A stretch of DNA of 43,596 nucleotides, taken from positions 1-43,596 of the forward strand of contig CANLCJ010000033.1 of the NCBI GenBank assembly GCA_947489085.1. Direction: 5' to 3'. This document shows, one piece after another, positions 16,482 through 25,764 of this stretch (within the stretch, counting starts at the first letter, position 1; each line of letters begins with the position of its first letter). Below the pieces are notes generated by a model. That model had not been told where the DNA came from and ran no database searches. It saw only the letters and a list, made by a program, of their open reading frames with translations. Both the position numbers and the translations under genes were made by a program. The stretch is from an uncultured Flavobacteriaceae bacterium (GTDB lineage Bacteria > Bacteroidota > Bacteroidia > Flavobacteriales > Flavobacteriaceae).

Positions 16482-18068
16482 ATGACTTGGACGCAGTGGT
16501 TTATATTCCTATTAATAATTCAAGTAATACACGGTTTAGGCACTTGGAAACTTTACGTTAAAGCTGATAAAAAAGCGTGGCAAGCTTTTGTGCCCGTATA
16601 TAATGCCGTTGTATTAATGAAGATTATTAACCGGCCTGTATGGTGGGTTATCTTGCTGTTTTTACCAGTTGTTAACGTCATTATGTTTATTGTAGTTTGG
16701 GTAGAAACTGCACGAAGCTTTGGTAAAAACACATATTTAGATACTTTTCTGGCCGTAATAAGTCTAGGGTTTTACAACTATTATCTTAACTACGTTGCAG
16801 ATGTAAAACACATTAAAGATAGAGCTTTGCAACCAAAGTCGTCTTCTGGAGAGTGGACAAGTTCTGTGCTTTTTGCCATTGTTGCTGCTACAATTGTACA
16901 CACTTATTTTATACAACCTTTTACGATACCCTCTTCGTCTTTAGAGAAATCTCTTTTAGTTGGCGATTTTCTTTTTGTAAGCAAGTTTCATTACGGTGCA
17001 AGAGTTCCTATGACCACTGTTGCTGCGCCAATGGTACACGATACTATTCCTGGCTTAAAAGTAAAATCGTATCTTTTTGATGATAATTTTGAAAAACGCA
17101 AAACCTCTTGGTTAAATAAATTACAATTGCCTTATTTACGCCTGCCAGGATTCGAAAACATTAAACGCAATGAAATTGTCGTTTTTAACCAACCCGCAGA
17201 TACGCTTTTGGATATGAACGACTTTCACCCCAAGCGTAATTACTACAAACCCATAGATAAAAAAACCAACTTGGTAAAGCGCTGTGTAGGCCTACCAGGA
17301 GACAGTTTAGAGGTGCGCAACGGTTACGTTTACATTAATGGTAAGAAAAACGATTTGCCAGACCGTGCAAAACTTCAGTTTAGCTACGAAGTAGACTTAA
17401 AACCTAATAGAACCTTAGATGGAGACATTGTAGGCTATTTAAAAGAGCGCTACGACATAACAGACGGCATATACGTTAGTTATAAAACACAAAAAATAAC
17501 ACTTCCAGCAGCAACACAATTTGCAGCCAATCAATTTAAAAACCACCCAAGTGTATCTAAAGTTACCCGAGTAGTGGGTAAAAAAGGAGAATTCGATCCT
17601 AATATTTTTCCACACACCCCCGAGTACCCTTGGAATGTTGATTTCTTTGGCCCATTATACCTGCCTAAAGCAGGGGCTACTATAGCTCTAAACTTAGAGG
17701 TTTTACCCTTATATAAACGTGCTATAAGCGAATACGAAGGCAATACTGTAAGCGTAAACGGAAATCAAATTTTAATTAACGGCGAAGTAGCCAACTCATA
17801 TACTTTTAAACAGGATTATTATTGGATGATGGGAGACAATCGCCATAATTCCATAGATGCCAGAGCTTGGGGCTTAGTACCTTACAATCACGTATTGGGA
17901 AAACCCATATTAATCTGGATGAGCTGGAACGGTGCAAAACCAAGATGGGAGCGCTTTTTTACCACAGTACATGGCAAGGGTAAAGCAACTTCGTACTTGA
18001 TTCCTGTTTTAATTTTATTAGGCCTATGGATTGGCTATAACCAATGGCGCAAGCGTAAAAAAGCTTAG
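16482..18068 (+). CDS. lepB: Signal peptidase I with N-terminal membrane domain
   Basis: This membrane protease removes signal peptides of secreted proteins. At 528 residues it is roughly twice the minimal family size. Residues 1-115 form a multi-helix DUF5684-like domain (WFIFLLIIQVIHGLGTW, VWWVILLFLPVVNVIMFIV). After a further helix (SSVLFAIVAATIVHTYFI) comes the catalytic serine box FTIPSSSLEKSLLVGD; the usual SSM is SSL here. Then come RNEIVVFNQP, the lysine box NLVKRCVGLPGDSLEV, and the C-terminal MMGDNRHNSIDARAWG box. A long insertion lies between the lysine box and the last box, as in other Bacteroidota LepB. One more C-terminal helix follows. Confidence 0.95.
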   Translation: MTWTQWFIFLLIIQVIHGLGTWKLYVKADKKAWQAFVPVYNAVVLMKIINRPVWWVILLFLPVVNVIMFIVVWVETARSFGKNTYLDTFLAVISLGFYNYYLNYVADVKHIKDRALQPKSSSGEWTSSVLFAIVAATIVHTYFIQPFTIPSSSLEKSLLVGDFLFVSKFHYGARVPMTTVAAPMVHDTIPGLKVKSYLFDDNFEKRKTSWLNKLQLPYLRLPGFENIKRNEIVVFNQPADTLLDMNDFHPKRNYYKPIDKKTNLVKRCVGLPGDSLEVRNGYVYINGKKNDLPDRAKLQFSYEVDLKPNRTLDGDIVGYLKERYDITDGIYVSYKTQKITLPAATQFAANQFKNHPSVSKVTRVVGKKGEFDPNIFPHTPEYPWNVDFFGPLYLPKAGATIALNLEVLPLYKRAISEYEGNTVSVNGNQILINGEVANSYTFKQDYYWMMGDNRHNSIDARAWGLVPYNHVLGKPILIWMSWNGAKPRWERFFTTVHGKGKATSYLIPVLILLGLWIGYNQWRKRKKA

Positions 18069-18088
18069 TCTCGAAATAGTATAAGGTT

Positions 18089-18712
18089 TTGGCTGTTTTA
18101 ATTCACCCCACCTATTTTCCAACTGTAGCCCATTTTGTGGCTATAGCTAAAAGCAATGCTGTTGTGTTCGAAGTGGCTGATAATTTTGTGAAGCAAACTT
18201 ACCGTAATCGCGCTTATATTTATGGTGCAAACGGCCTTTTGCAATTAAATGTGCCTGTAGTGTATTCTCAAAAAAACAGAAAACCTTACGCAGAAGTTAC
18301 TGTATTTAAAGGTGAAAAATGGCAACTACAGCATTGGAAGTCTTTAGAATCTGCTTATAAAACCTCCCCTTTTTTTGAGTTTTATGAAGATGAGTTAAAG
18401 CCTCTATTTTTCGAACAGGTTGAAGGTTTACTCGATTTTAATTTAAAGTGTTTTGGTGTTATTTGCGATTGCTTACAACTCGACGTTTCTACCTCTAAAA
18501 CTACTATTTACGAAAAAACCAGCAGTACCGCCACAGACTTTAGATGCTTAGTAGATGCTAAAAAAAACACAGACTTTAATTTGCAAGCCTATACACAAGT
18601 TTTTAGTGCCAAACATGGTTTTATTCCCAATCTAAGTATTTTAGATTTGCTATTTAACGAAGGGCCTAATGCACTTAATTATTTGGAAGCCCAACACCTA
18701 CAGCCCTGCTAA
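18089..18712 (+). CDS. WbqC-like family protein
   Basis: The 207-residue protein has the family start AVLIHPTYFPTVAHF and the conserved FVKQTYRNRAYIYGANG and WKSLESAYKTSPFFEFYEDEL segments. WbqC-like proteins occur in polysaccharide clusters and are thought to act in sugar-nucleotide or amino-sugar modification, but the reaction is not settled. The only possible start is the TTG at 18089: an in-frame TAG stands ten bases upstream and no ATG fits. It follows lepB by 20 bases and overlaps the DUF6122 gene by one base (TAATG). Confidence 0.88.
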   Translation: MAVLIHPTYFPTVAHFVAIAKSNAVVFEVADNFVKQTYRNRAYIYGANGLLQLNVPVVYSQKNRKPYAEVTVFKGEKWQLQHWKSLESAYKTSPFFEFYEDELKPLFFEQVEGLLDFNLKCFGVICDCLQLDVSTSKTTIYEKTSSTATDFRCLVDAKKNTDFNLQAYTQVFSAKHGFIPNLSILDLLFNEGPNALNYLEAQHLQPC

Positions 18713-19020
18713 TGTTTCAAACCTTTGCCCATTACGGCTGCCATTTTATACTGCCACTTCTAGTTGCTATTCTGTTTTTTCGAAACCAATGGAAAATAGC
18801 GTATCTAACCATGTTAGCAGGCATGCTAATCGACCTAGATCACCTTTTAGCAACACCAATTTTCGATCCTAACCGCTGTAGTATTGGGTTTCATCCCCTA
18901 CATTCCTTCTACGCCATTTTGTTTTACATCTTTTTTTGTATTCCGAAAAAATCACGAATATTAGGCATTGGTTTGGTTATACACATCCTGTCAGACGCTG
19001 TAGATTGTTCCCTTATGTAA
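18712..19020 (+). CDS. DUF6122-like small membrane protein
   Basis: The 102-residue product has three predicted membrane helices (about 9-23, 28-45, 60-78) and conserved-looking polar residues within them: FAHYGCHF, MLIDLDHLLATP and GFHPLHS, with VIHILSDAVDC at the end. The H and D residues in the membrane resemble metal-dependent hydrolase-like membrane families such as YdjM/DUF457, and I recall this exact type as DUF6122. It is translationally coupled to the WbqC-like gene (stop and start share a base). No function is known. Confidence 0.8.
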   Translation: MFQTFAHYGCHFILPLLVAILFFRNQWKIAYLTMLAGMLIDLDHLLATPIFDPNRCSIGFHPLHSFYAILFYIFFCIPKKSRILGIGLVIHILSDAVDCSLM

Positions 19021-19057
19021 ATTTCAAAAAATTACGGTACTTCTATCTCGTTGTTAG

Positions 19058-19588
19058 CTACTCTAATGTAATGCTATCTATTAAAAGCTGAAACGCCTCT
19101 GCCCTTTTATTTCCTACTAAAAATGCAATCTGTTCTATTTGCCCTTCAAAAAAATTAGGTTGCTCTAATTTACGGCCTCTAAACGTAGGATACATGGTTT
19201 TTAAAGGTATAGAAATCTTTTGCCAAGTACCTGTGGTCTCAAATTGAGCTATATAAGAATGCTTGTCCTCTGCATTGGCTTTTACTCTAAATTGGTAAGC
19301 CTTACCGTCGCCTTTAAGGTTTAATACAACGTTGGTAAAAGATTTGGTATATAACGTTTCTAAACTGTATTGCACAGAAGAGAAACCGCCGTTATTAGCA
19401 AGAGACACATCGCCGTAAAAAACACCATGCCCGTTTGCATCCAGTTTAAAATGTCCAGAAGATTTACCTCCCATTACAACATCGTCCACAACACGCCAGT
19501 TTGTAATGTTCGATGTGGATGTAAAGTCAAAAATATTAGGAGAACCCATAGTATGTAGTGTTAGTAATATATAAATAAAGTAATTCAT
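19058..19588 (-). CDS. CIA30-family carbohydrate-binding-like protein
   Basis: The 176-residue product matches the CIA30 (complex I intermediate-associated protein 30) domain: FDFTSTSNITNWRVVDDVVMGGKSSG at the start, GDVSLANNGGFSSV, and the C-terminal strand region FLVGNKRAEAFQLLIDSI. The fold is a galactose-binding-like jelly roll. In bacteria the domain has no proven tie to complex I. The first 13 residues (MNYFIYILLTLHT) are hydrophobic and may be a short signal or a misread; an ATG at 19549 (MGSPNIFDF) would give a cytoplasmic form. It is convergent with DUF6122. Confidence 0.85.
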   Translation of the reverse strand: MNYFIYILLTLHTMGSPNIFDFTSTSNITNWRVVDDVVMGGKSSGHFKLDANGHGVFYGDVSLANNGGFSSVQYSLETLYTKSFTNVVLNLKGDGKAYQFRVKANAEDKHSYIAQFETTGTWQKISIPLKTMYPTFRGRKLEQPNFFEGQIEQIAFLVGNKRAEAFQLLIDSITLE

Positions 19589-19795
19589 AGTTTTAAACGA
19601 GTACTGATCGTAATTTCACTTGTACCAAGGCTTTGTAAAAGCTTTTAAACAGTGCTACTTTCAGCCTTATAAAATCCGGCTATTGTCCTCAATAAACATT
19701 AGTTTTTTTGTAAATCGGCAATTGCAAACATTGCATCTAAATACCAGTAGACTAACTGCTATTTAAACACTATTTAAGTCTAAGTGATCTTATTT

Positions 19796-19827
19796 TTTGC
19801 GAGTGCAAGATAAACCTCTTATTTTTG
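19796..19827 (+). promoter_or_regulatory. Bacteroidota-type promoter of the TonB receptor gene
   Basis: TTTG (19796-19799), a 20-base spacer, and TATTTTTG (19820-19827) exactly fit the -33/-7 consensus used by the Bacteroidota housekeeping sigma factor. The gene's ATG lies 31 bases further on. Confidence 0.7.
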
Positions 19828-19858
19828 TTTAACAAATAACTTTTATAATTAAACAAAA

Positions 19859-22207
19859 ATGAAATTCACACTACTATTGTTTTTTACATTTTGTTATTGC
19901 TGTCTTTCTGCCCAAACTACAGGCACTGTTTTTGGAGTTGTTACCGACGAAAAAAAAGTGCCCATTCTAGGCGCTTCTGTATTTTTAGAGCGCACTACCA
20001 AAGGCGCACAAACAGATAGTGATGGTAGTTATAGAATTACAAATGTTACACCAGGATCTTATAACTTAATAGTACGTTTTCTAGGCTATAAAACACAAAC
20101 CACTTATAATATTTTAGTAAAATCTAAAGGAAACATTGCTTACAATTTTACGCTAGAAACCTCTTCTGAAAATTTAGATGAAGTTGTAATAACAACTAAA
20201 GATAAAATTAGCCGCTCTAAAGAAACGCCCTTATCTACACAAACACTCTCTGCGGCAGAAATTGCAACTTACCCAGGTAGTAATAACGATGTAGTACAAG
20301 TAGCGCAAACACTTCCTGGTGTCTCACCTTCTATTGGTGGGTTTCGAAACGATTTAATTATTAGAGGCGGCGCTCCTAACGAAACCGTATACTATTTAGA
20401 TGGTGTAGAAGTACCCAACATTAACCATTTTAGTACTCAAGGCAGCGCTGGCGGCCCTGTTGGTTTGGTAAACGTCTCTTTTATTAGCGATGTTACCCTT
20501 TCTACCTCGGCTTTTGGAGCGCAATACGACAATCCGCTATCTGGCGTCTTACAGTTTAAACAACGTACTGGTAATGCCAGAGCGTTTTCGGGTAATTTTA
20601 GAGTAAGCGCTAGTGAAGCTGCATTAACCTTAGAAGGCCCTCTATTTAAAAAAGAGAAAGACAAGGCCAAAACCACATTTATAGCCTCTGTGCGCCGTAG
20701 CTATTTGCAATTTTTGTTCGAAGCCATAGGCTTACCTTTTCGACCTAATTATTGGGATTACCAATATAAATTGCACCATAAAATTGATGCCTACAACACC
20801 CTTAGTCTTATAGGTATTGGCTCTATAGACGATTTCTCTGTAGAAGCTCCCGATACGTTCGATGCAGAACAGCAAGCCCAGTTAGACCAAGCCCCCTTTA
20901 TAGACCAACGTACAAATGCTGTGGGTATAACGTGGAATCATAGGTTTAAAGATGCTTCTGGTTTTATGCAAACCACTTTAAGTAACAACACCTTAGATAA
21001 CAGATTTACACGTTTTAACGATCCTGAAAATGAGATAGGTGTTATTTTTAACAATGATGCTATAGAAAGTGAAACCAAATTACGTTACGAACTCACTAAA
21101 TTTATGGGCGATTGGAAATTAAAAACAGGCAGCAATTTACAGTACGCGTTTTACGAAAACAACACCCTAAACCTTCTGGATGATAGTGCGTTTAATACTG
21201 AAATTGATTTTATAAAATACGGTGTATTTGCCAATGCCACACGCTCTTTTTTTAACGCTAAATTAGACGTTTCTTTGGGGTTTCGGTTGGATGATGATAC
21301 GTTTACAACTAAAGATAACCTACTCTCTACCTTTTCGCCCAGACTCTCACTGTCTTACGAGTTTAAGGAAAACTGGAAACTCAATGCCTCTGTAGGGCGT
21401 TATTTTAGGTTGCCTCCCTATACTATTTTAGGTTTTAGAGATAACGCAAACACACTAGTAAATGCCGATGTAAATTACACTAAAAGCGACCATTACGTTT
21501 TAGGGTTGCAGCATTATTTTTCGCCCTCCTCCAACATTTCTTTAGAAGGCTTTTTTAAGCGTTACGACGATTACCCTGTGTCTGTATTAGATCGTGTTTC
21601 TTTAGCCAATCAAGGCGCTGGGTTCGAAGTTTTGGGCAGCGAAGACATAGAGAGTGTGGGGCGCGGACGTAGCTATGGTGCCGAATTGCAATTTCAACAA
21701 AAACTAAGCTCTAACATCTACGCTATTTTTGCATACACCTATTTTTTTAGCGAATTTACAGGTTTCGATAGACGTGTATTTTCACCTTCGGTTTGGGATA
21801 GTCGTCACCTAGTCTCTTTTGCGGGAGGCTATAAATTACCTAATAATTGGGAGATAAGTACCCGCTACCGTTTTGCAGGCAGAACACCTTTTGTGCCTGT
21901 AAACCAAGAAGCCACGCTTGCTAATTATCCAGAAATTGTATTGGATTATTCCCGATTGGGAGAAGAAAAACTGGCCGTATTTAGTCAGTTAGATCTCAGG
22001 GTAGACAAAAAGTGGAATTTTAAATCCTTTTCTTTCGATCTTTTTATAGAAGCCCAAAATGTGTTAAGCCAAAACAACCCGCAACCACCGCAATTCGGGT
22101 TGGCTAGAGATGCTAACGGCCGCATACAAAATCCGCAAAGTCTTTCTGAAATTGAAACAGATAACAGCCAAATTATACCCAGTATAGGCATTGTTTTAGA
22201 CTTTTAA
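19859..22207 (+). CDS. TonB-dependent outer-membrane receptor
   Basis: The 782-residue receptor has a signal peptide (to about residue 19, LSAQ), a CarboxypepD_reg-like beta domain (TTGTVFGVVTDEKKVPILGASV, about 20-105), the TonB-box-like LDEVVITTKDK at about residue 115, and the plug (VVQVAQTLPGV, NDLIIRGGAPNETVYYLDGVEVP). A 22-strand barrel ends in IGIVLDF. This is a stand-alone receptor without a SusD partner, so polysaccharide-utilisation use is unlikely; iron chelate, cofactor or peptide import are possible. It has its own promoter and no visible regulator. Its C-terminal phenylalanine is the normal BAM recognition end. Confidence 0.95.
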   Translation: MKFTLLLFFTFCYCCLSAQTTGTVFGVVTDEKKVPILGASVFLERTTKGAQTDSDGSYRITNVTPGSYNLIVRFLGYKTQTTYNILVKSKGNIAYNFTLETSSENLDEVVITTKDKISRSKETPLSTQTLSAAEIATYPGSNNDVVQVAQTLPGVSPSIGGFRNDLIIRGGAPNETVYYLDGVEVPNINHFSTQGSAGGPVGLVNVSFISDVTLSTSAFGAQYDNPLSGVLQFKQRTGNARAFSGNFRVSASEAALTLEGPLFKKEKDKAKTTFIASVRRSYLQFLFEAIGLPFRPNYWDYQYKLHHKIDAYNTLSLIGIGSIDDFSVEAPDTFDAEQQAQLDQAPFIDQRTNAVGITWNHRFKDASGFMQTTLSNNTLDNRFTRFNDPENEIGVIFNNDAIESETKLRYELTKFMGDWKLKTGSNLQYAFYENNTLNLLDDSAFNTEIDFIKYGVFANATRSFFNAKLDVSLGFRLDDDTFTTKDNLLSTFSPRLSLSYEFKENWKLNASVGRYFRLPPYTILGFRDNANTLVNADVNYTKSDHYVLGLQHYFSPSSNISLEGFFKRYDDYPVSVLDRVSLANQGAGFEVLGSEDIESVGRGRSYGAELQFQQKLSSNIYAIFAYTYFFSEFTGFDRRVFSPSVWDSRHLVSFAGGYKLPNNWEISTRYRFAGRTPFVPVNQEATLANYPEIVLDYSRLGEEKLAVFSQLDLRVDKKWNFKSFSFDLFIEAQNVLSQNNPQPPQFGLARDANGRIQNPQSLSEIETDNSQIIPSIGIVLDF

Positions 22208-22216
22208 AATAGGCCA

Positions 22217-23269
22217 TTACCATTTAAACGACAAATCGGGATTTAGCCCCGAGTATTGCAGCAAAGTTGCTTTATACGCCTCTAAATTAGGAATCGCGTT
22301 TAAATTGTCCGTTTGTACCTTGTAGTAATACTCTAAAAGTGCTGCACTTAAACCACCATGGGTTCTAAAATAAACGTCTAAAGTTTGGTTAAGCATGGCC
22401 TCTTCCAAGTTATAAAGATTTTTATCGTAATTCGACCTGTAAGGGTTTGCTCTGCCATTTCCAAAAGCAATGTAATTGTAAATAGAACCTTTCTTAGTAT
22501 TGTTAATATCAATGTACCTATGTATTAACTCGTGTGCTACAGCATGTAAGAGGCCTTCTTTTAAAAACTGCATATAATTTTCTTCTGGTGTACCAAGCTT
22601 GTAGATCGGATACGCCCCTTTATATGGATCTGTACCTTTTATGAGTTCTGGATGTATAGAAACTACGGCTATATTCTCATACAAAAAGCCGTCTCTATTA
22701 CCAATAGTTATGCTTGTAGGCGCTGTGTCCAAATACGTGCCCGATATCGCCACATCGTTAGATACGGTATTAAAGCTAATCACAATTTTAGAAAACACAT
22801 TTACCCAGTTGTTTAAATGGGTGGTATTTGCAAGCTCCATTGAAGGGTACAGCACATCCTGAATTAACTTGGCATATAAAGTACCATAACGGCGTTTTAA
22901 AATTTCCAGCGCTCTAATGGTATAATATAACTCTAAATTTTGTTGCGGATTGGTGTTTAGAGTTTCCAAATCGGCATTCGAAGGCGTTTGTAGTATAAAA
23001 ATACCATCGTATTCAAAATTATAAAACTTGCCTTTTACATTTGGTATAACACGCCCTATTGTAGTGGGCTTTGTGTTGCCATACAAGTTTAAGCTGTCTA
23101 AAGATTTATACCCCAAGGCCTTAATTTTGGAGGTATCGATATCGAAAACATAACTGCTTACAGGGGCATTTAAATGTTTGTATACAGCTCTGGTTTGTTG
23201 CAATTCTAAAGACTGAGAAAATATGGTTAGACTGAAAAGCGATAGTATAAAGGCACTTAGTTTTTTCAT
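22217..23269 (-). CDS. Secreted zincin-like putative metallopeptidase
   Basis: The 350-residue product has a signal peptide (to about residue 18, TIFSQ). Near residue 240 it carries AVAHELIHRYID, an HExxH zinc motif. About 40 residues later NLEEAMLNQTLD gives a candidate third ligand of gluzincin type (glutamate in a helix). I do not recognise a named peptidase family. The first half (APVSSYVFDIDTSKIKALG) looks like an exported adaptor or prodomain. It is convergent with the TonB receptor (nine-base gap) and starts just downstream of the AT-rich membrane-protein gene. Peptidase activity is inferred from the motif only. Confidence 0.65.
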   Translation of the reverse strand: MKKLSAFILSLFSLTIFSQSLELQQTRAVYKHLNAPVSSYVFDIDTSKIKALGYKSLDSLNLYGNTKPTTIGRVIPNVKGKFYNFEYDGIFILQTPSNADLETLNTNPQQNLELYYTIRALEILKRRYGTLYAKLIQDVLYPSMELANTTHLNNWVNVFSKIVISFNTVSNDVAISGTYLDTAPTSITIGNRDGFLYENIAVVSIHPELIKGTDPYKGAYPIYKLGTPEENYMQFLKEGLLHAVAHELIHRYIDINNTKKGSIYNYIAFGNGRANPYRSNYDKNLYNLEEAMLNQTLDVYFRTHGGLSAALLEYYYKVQTDNLNAIPNLEAYKATLLQYSGLNPDLSFKW

Positions 23270-23289
23270 ATTAAAGTTGTATTGTTATC

Positions 23290-24570
23290 TTATCTATTAT
23301 ATTTATTTATCATGTCAAAACATTTGTCTTCAACATTCACAGGAAAATTTTTGAAAACTTTCAAAAAGCCAGAATTAATATAATCAACATTTGTATTTTG
23401 ATTAGTAACGTCATAAAACCTCCATGTTTTTGATTCTTCATTAGAATCAAAATGATAACAAAATAAGATTCCCAAATTTGTGTAGTGAAGATCATCAAAT
23501 TTATATAGAATTAAGGAGTAATCATCAAATGAATTCATTACGACACTAGACCAATTTATTTCAGCATTGTAGTTATTATGATTCTTCATTTTTTTCAAAT
23601 CAGGCCTTGTTTCTAGATATGTATTATATCTCCCATTTTCCGTAAGCCAAAGACATGTCATCCTACCCTTAGCTTTAATGACTCCTCTTTTACTAAAAAT
23701 TGTAGCTTTGCCATTATACTGAATATTTGATCCAAATTTTTTGTGATACAAGTCAAAATAATACTTTCCTTCTATATTATTTATACTTTCAATATTCTTC
23801 TCTAGTTTTGGTAATCCATAAAATGTTACATACAATAAAATTGATCCAACTAAATAAACTACTGTACCACCACTTATCTTAGCAGTGACTGTTTCTCCAA
23901 AAATCCTATTTAATGAAATAACACTTCCAGTTATACGATCTATCTTACTTAACAAATACAATAAGATTAAAGGAACCGATATAAAAATAAGTAAGTAAAT
24001 CCACGGATATTGTCGTTTTAAATATATATAACCTGAATAGTAATTTTGGTCTCCTTCAGTATCTTGTAAGAAAAACAACTTTAGTTCTAAAATATCTTCT
24101 GCCCTATTCTGTCCAAAAGCAAAAATCTTTTTATTTATAGACGGTATTTCTATGGGGAAATAGTAATAATAATCATTTATTATAAAACCTTCTGAATTCC
24201 ATTTTTTATTTTCAAAATTCAAATTATTATCGTGATATTTTCCTCTAAAATGAAAATTATTTTCATAATTCTTATTCAAGTACAATTTACCTGTTAAACC
24301 CTTGCTTTCATTTTGTACTGAATATTTTATTTTAAATGAATATTCTCTCTTATAATTTTTAAACTTTACTCCTAATTTACCGGGAGATAAAATTAATAAG
24401 AGAATAATTGTACTGATAACATATGTAGCCAAGGGTCCAACAATATGTATATTGATATTTTTCCAAATTGTACCGCTGATTTGATCTTTATTCTTTTTAA
24501 TTATTTTATGAGTGAGATAGGTAATAGGTATCCCTCCCATTATTAGGCAAACACTAAAGATTAATTCCAT
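23290..24570 (-). CDS. Unknown AT-rich membrane protein
   Basis: The 426-residue product has predicted membrane helices near residues 1-20, 45-65, 195-212 and 232-252. Two similar soluble segments sit between and after them, each rich in Y, N, K and F (NEIE-like strands, for example YSGYIYLKRQYPW and INNIEGKYYFDLYHKKFGS). Base composition and codon choice (K, N, I, Y from AAA/AAT/ATT/TAT) are more AT-biased than the adjacent core genes, consistent with recent acquisition. It splits the EEP-rhomboid-mutL run from the zincin gene. I do not recognise a family. Confidence 0.6.
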   Translation of the reverse strand: MELIFSVCLIMGGIPITYLTHKIIKKNKDQISGTIWKNINIHIVGPLATYVISTIILLLILSPGKLGVKFKNYKREYSFKIKYSVQNESKGLTGKLYLNKNYENNFHFRGKYHDNNLNFENKKWNSEGFIINDYYYYFPIEIPSINKKIFAFGQNRAEDILELKLFFLQDTEGDQNYYSGYIYLKRQYPWIYLLIFISVPLILLYLLSKIDRITGSVISLNRIFGETVTAKISGGTVVYLVGSILLYVTFYGLPKLEKNIESINNIEGKYYFDLYHKKFGSNIQYNGKATIFSKRGVIKAKGRMTCLWLTENGRYNTYLETRPDLKKMKNHNNYNAEINWSSVVMNSFDDYSLILYKFDDLHYTNLGILFCYHFDSNEESKTWRFYDVTNQNTNVDYINSGFLKVFKNFPVNVEDKCFDMINKYNR

Positions 24571-24738
24571 TTATATTTATTCATATTAATTTCATGTAGG
24601 TCTATTTACGTATTCTTAAAGAAATCATCAACAATTAAATAGTTTTATCTAAAGAACTATTTTTATAACATGGAATGATTTAAGATTTATATCCAAAATA
24701 ATAAGAAATTTGGATATAGTTTCATCTTCTTTGTACAT

Positions 24739-25764
24739 TTAATTTTCTAAAGCCAAAGTAGCCATAACCGGGTAATGGTCTGAATGTTCCACGCTATAGG
24801 TATTAAAGTTGTTAACGTTAAAATCTGTGTCGGCAAGTATAAAATCTATACGCACTGGAAAAAATCTAAAATTGTAGGTTGGCCCAAATCCAGTGCCTGC
24901 CGCTTCGAAAGCATCGTTTAAATTGCCTTTAATTTTTCTGTAAACATAAGAGAAAGCCGTATTATTAAAATCGCCACAAACTATCATTTTATAAGGGCAT
25001 TTTGCTTTATGCTCTAAAAATAATTCTGTTTGAGATTGTTGCATTTTAAACGTATTACCCACACGCTTAAACACACGTTCTGAGCCTTCTTTGCTTAGCG
25101 CTTCTAATTTAGGATCTATACGTAAGGATTCTAAATGTATGTTGTACACGCGTACGGTATCCTTATGCATTACAAGATCGACAAAAATGGCATTATTAGA
25201 AGTGTTGGGAAATGCTATAGATCCTGAATTTATAATGGGAAACTTGGAAAAAATGGCTTGCCCATATTTTGTGGTTTTTCCAGATAGTTTTTCATATTTA
25301 TATTTAAAAAGCGAAAGATCCACATTTTTATGTGGGTGGTATTCCTGTAAACTTAAAATATCTGGAGATGCCGTTGTTATAAAATCTGTAATATGTGTTT
25401 CTACATTGGCAGCGGGCAACCAGTTGTACAAATTGAATAGGCGCACATTATAGCTCATTACATTTATAGCGTTAGAAGCTTTTACGTTTGTTGGTGCATC
25501 GAATTTATATAGAGACCCAAAGGAAAGATATCCTATTACTAATACTACCAGAGATAATAAAAATTGCTTTTTTAACTTAACCGCCCAGTAAACAACAAAA
25601 AATACATTTACAAGAATAAGCAGTGCTACTCCCAAGCTTAAAACAGATAGGATGGCGAATGTTTTTGGAGGTAAAAAAGGAAGACTATAGGATAGCAACA
25701 CTATAACGGCTAACATTCTATTGACTAACCAGAGTATTTTATCAAAGAATTTTAGTTTTCTCAT
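24739..25764 (-). CDS. Membrane-anchored endonuclease/exonuclease/phosphatase family protein
   Basis: The 341-residue protein has three N-terminal membrane helices (about 15-30, 35-60, 68-85) and then an EEP domain. Its motifs are INVMSYNVRLF (metal-binding Asn), LSLQEYHP (catalytic Glu), YNIHLESLR, VCGDFNNTAFS (catalytic Asp-x-Asn) and the final SVEHSDHYPVMA (general-base Asp-His). The family cleaves phosphodiesters or phosphomonoesters of nucleic acids or lipids; the membrane anchor favours a lipid or envelope substrate, but this is inference. Its ATG overlaps the stop of the upstream rhomboid (TAATG), and it is the last gene of the mutL-rhomboid run. Confidence 0.9.
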   Translation of the reverse strand: MRKLKFFDKILWLVNRMLAVIVLLSYSLPFLPPKTFAILSVLSLGVALLILVNVFFVVYWAVKLKKQFLLSLVVLVIGYLSFGSLYKFDAPTNVKASNAINVMSYNVRLFNLYNWLPAANVETHITDFITTASPDILSLQEYHPHKNVDLSLFKYKYEKLSGKTTKYGQAIFSKFPIINSGSIAFPNTSNNAIFVDLVMHKDTVRVYNIHLESLRIDPKLEALSKEGSERVFKRVGNTFKMQQSQTELFLEHKAKCPYKMIVCGDFNNTAFSYVYRKIKGNLNDAFEAAGTGFGPTYNFRFFPVRIDFILADTDFNVNNFNTYSVEHSDHYPVMATLALEN

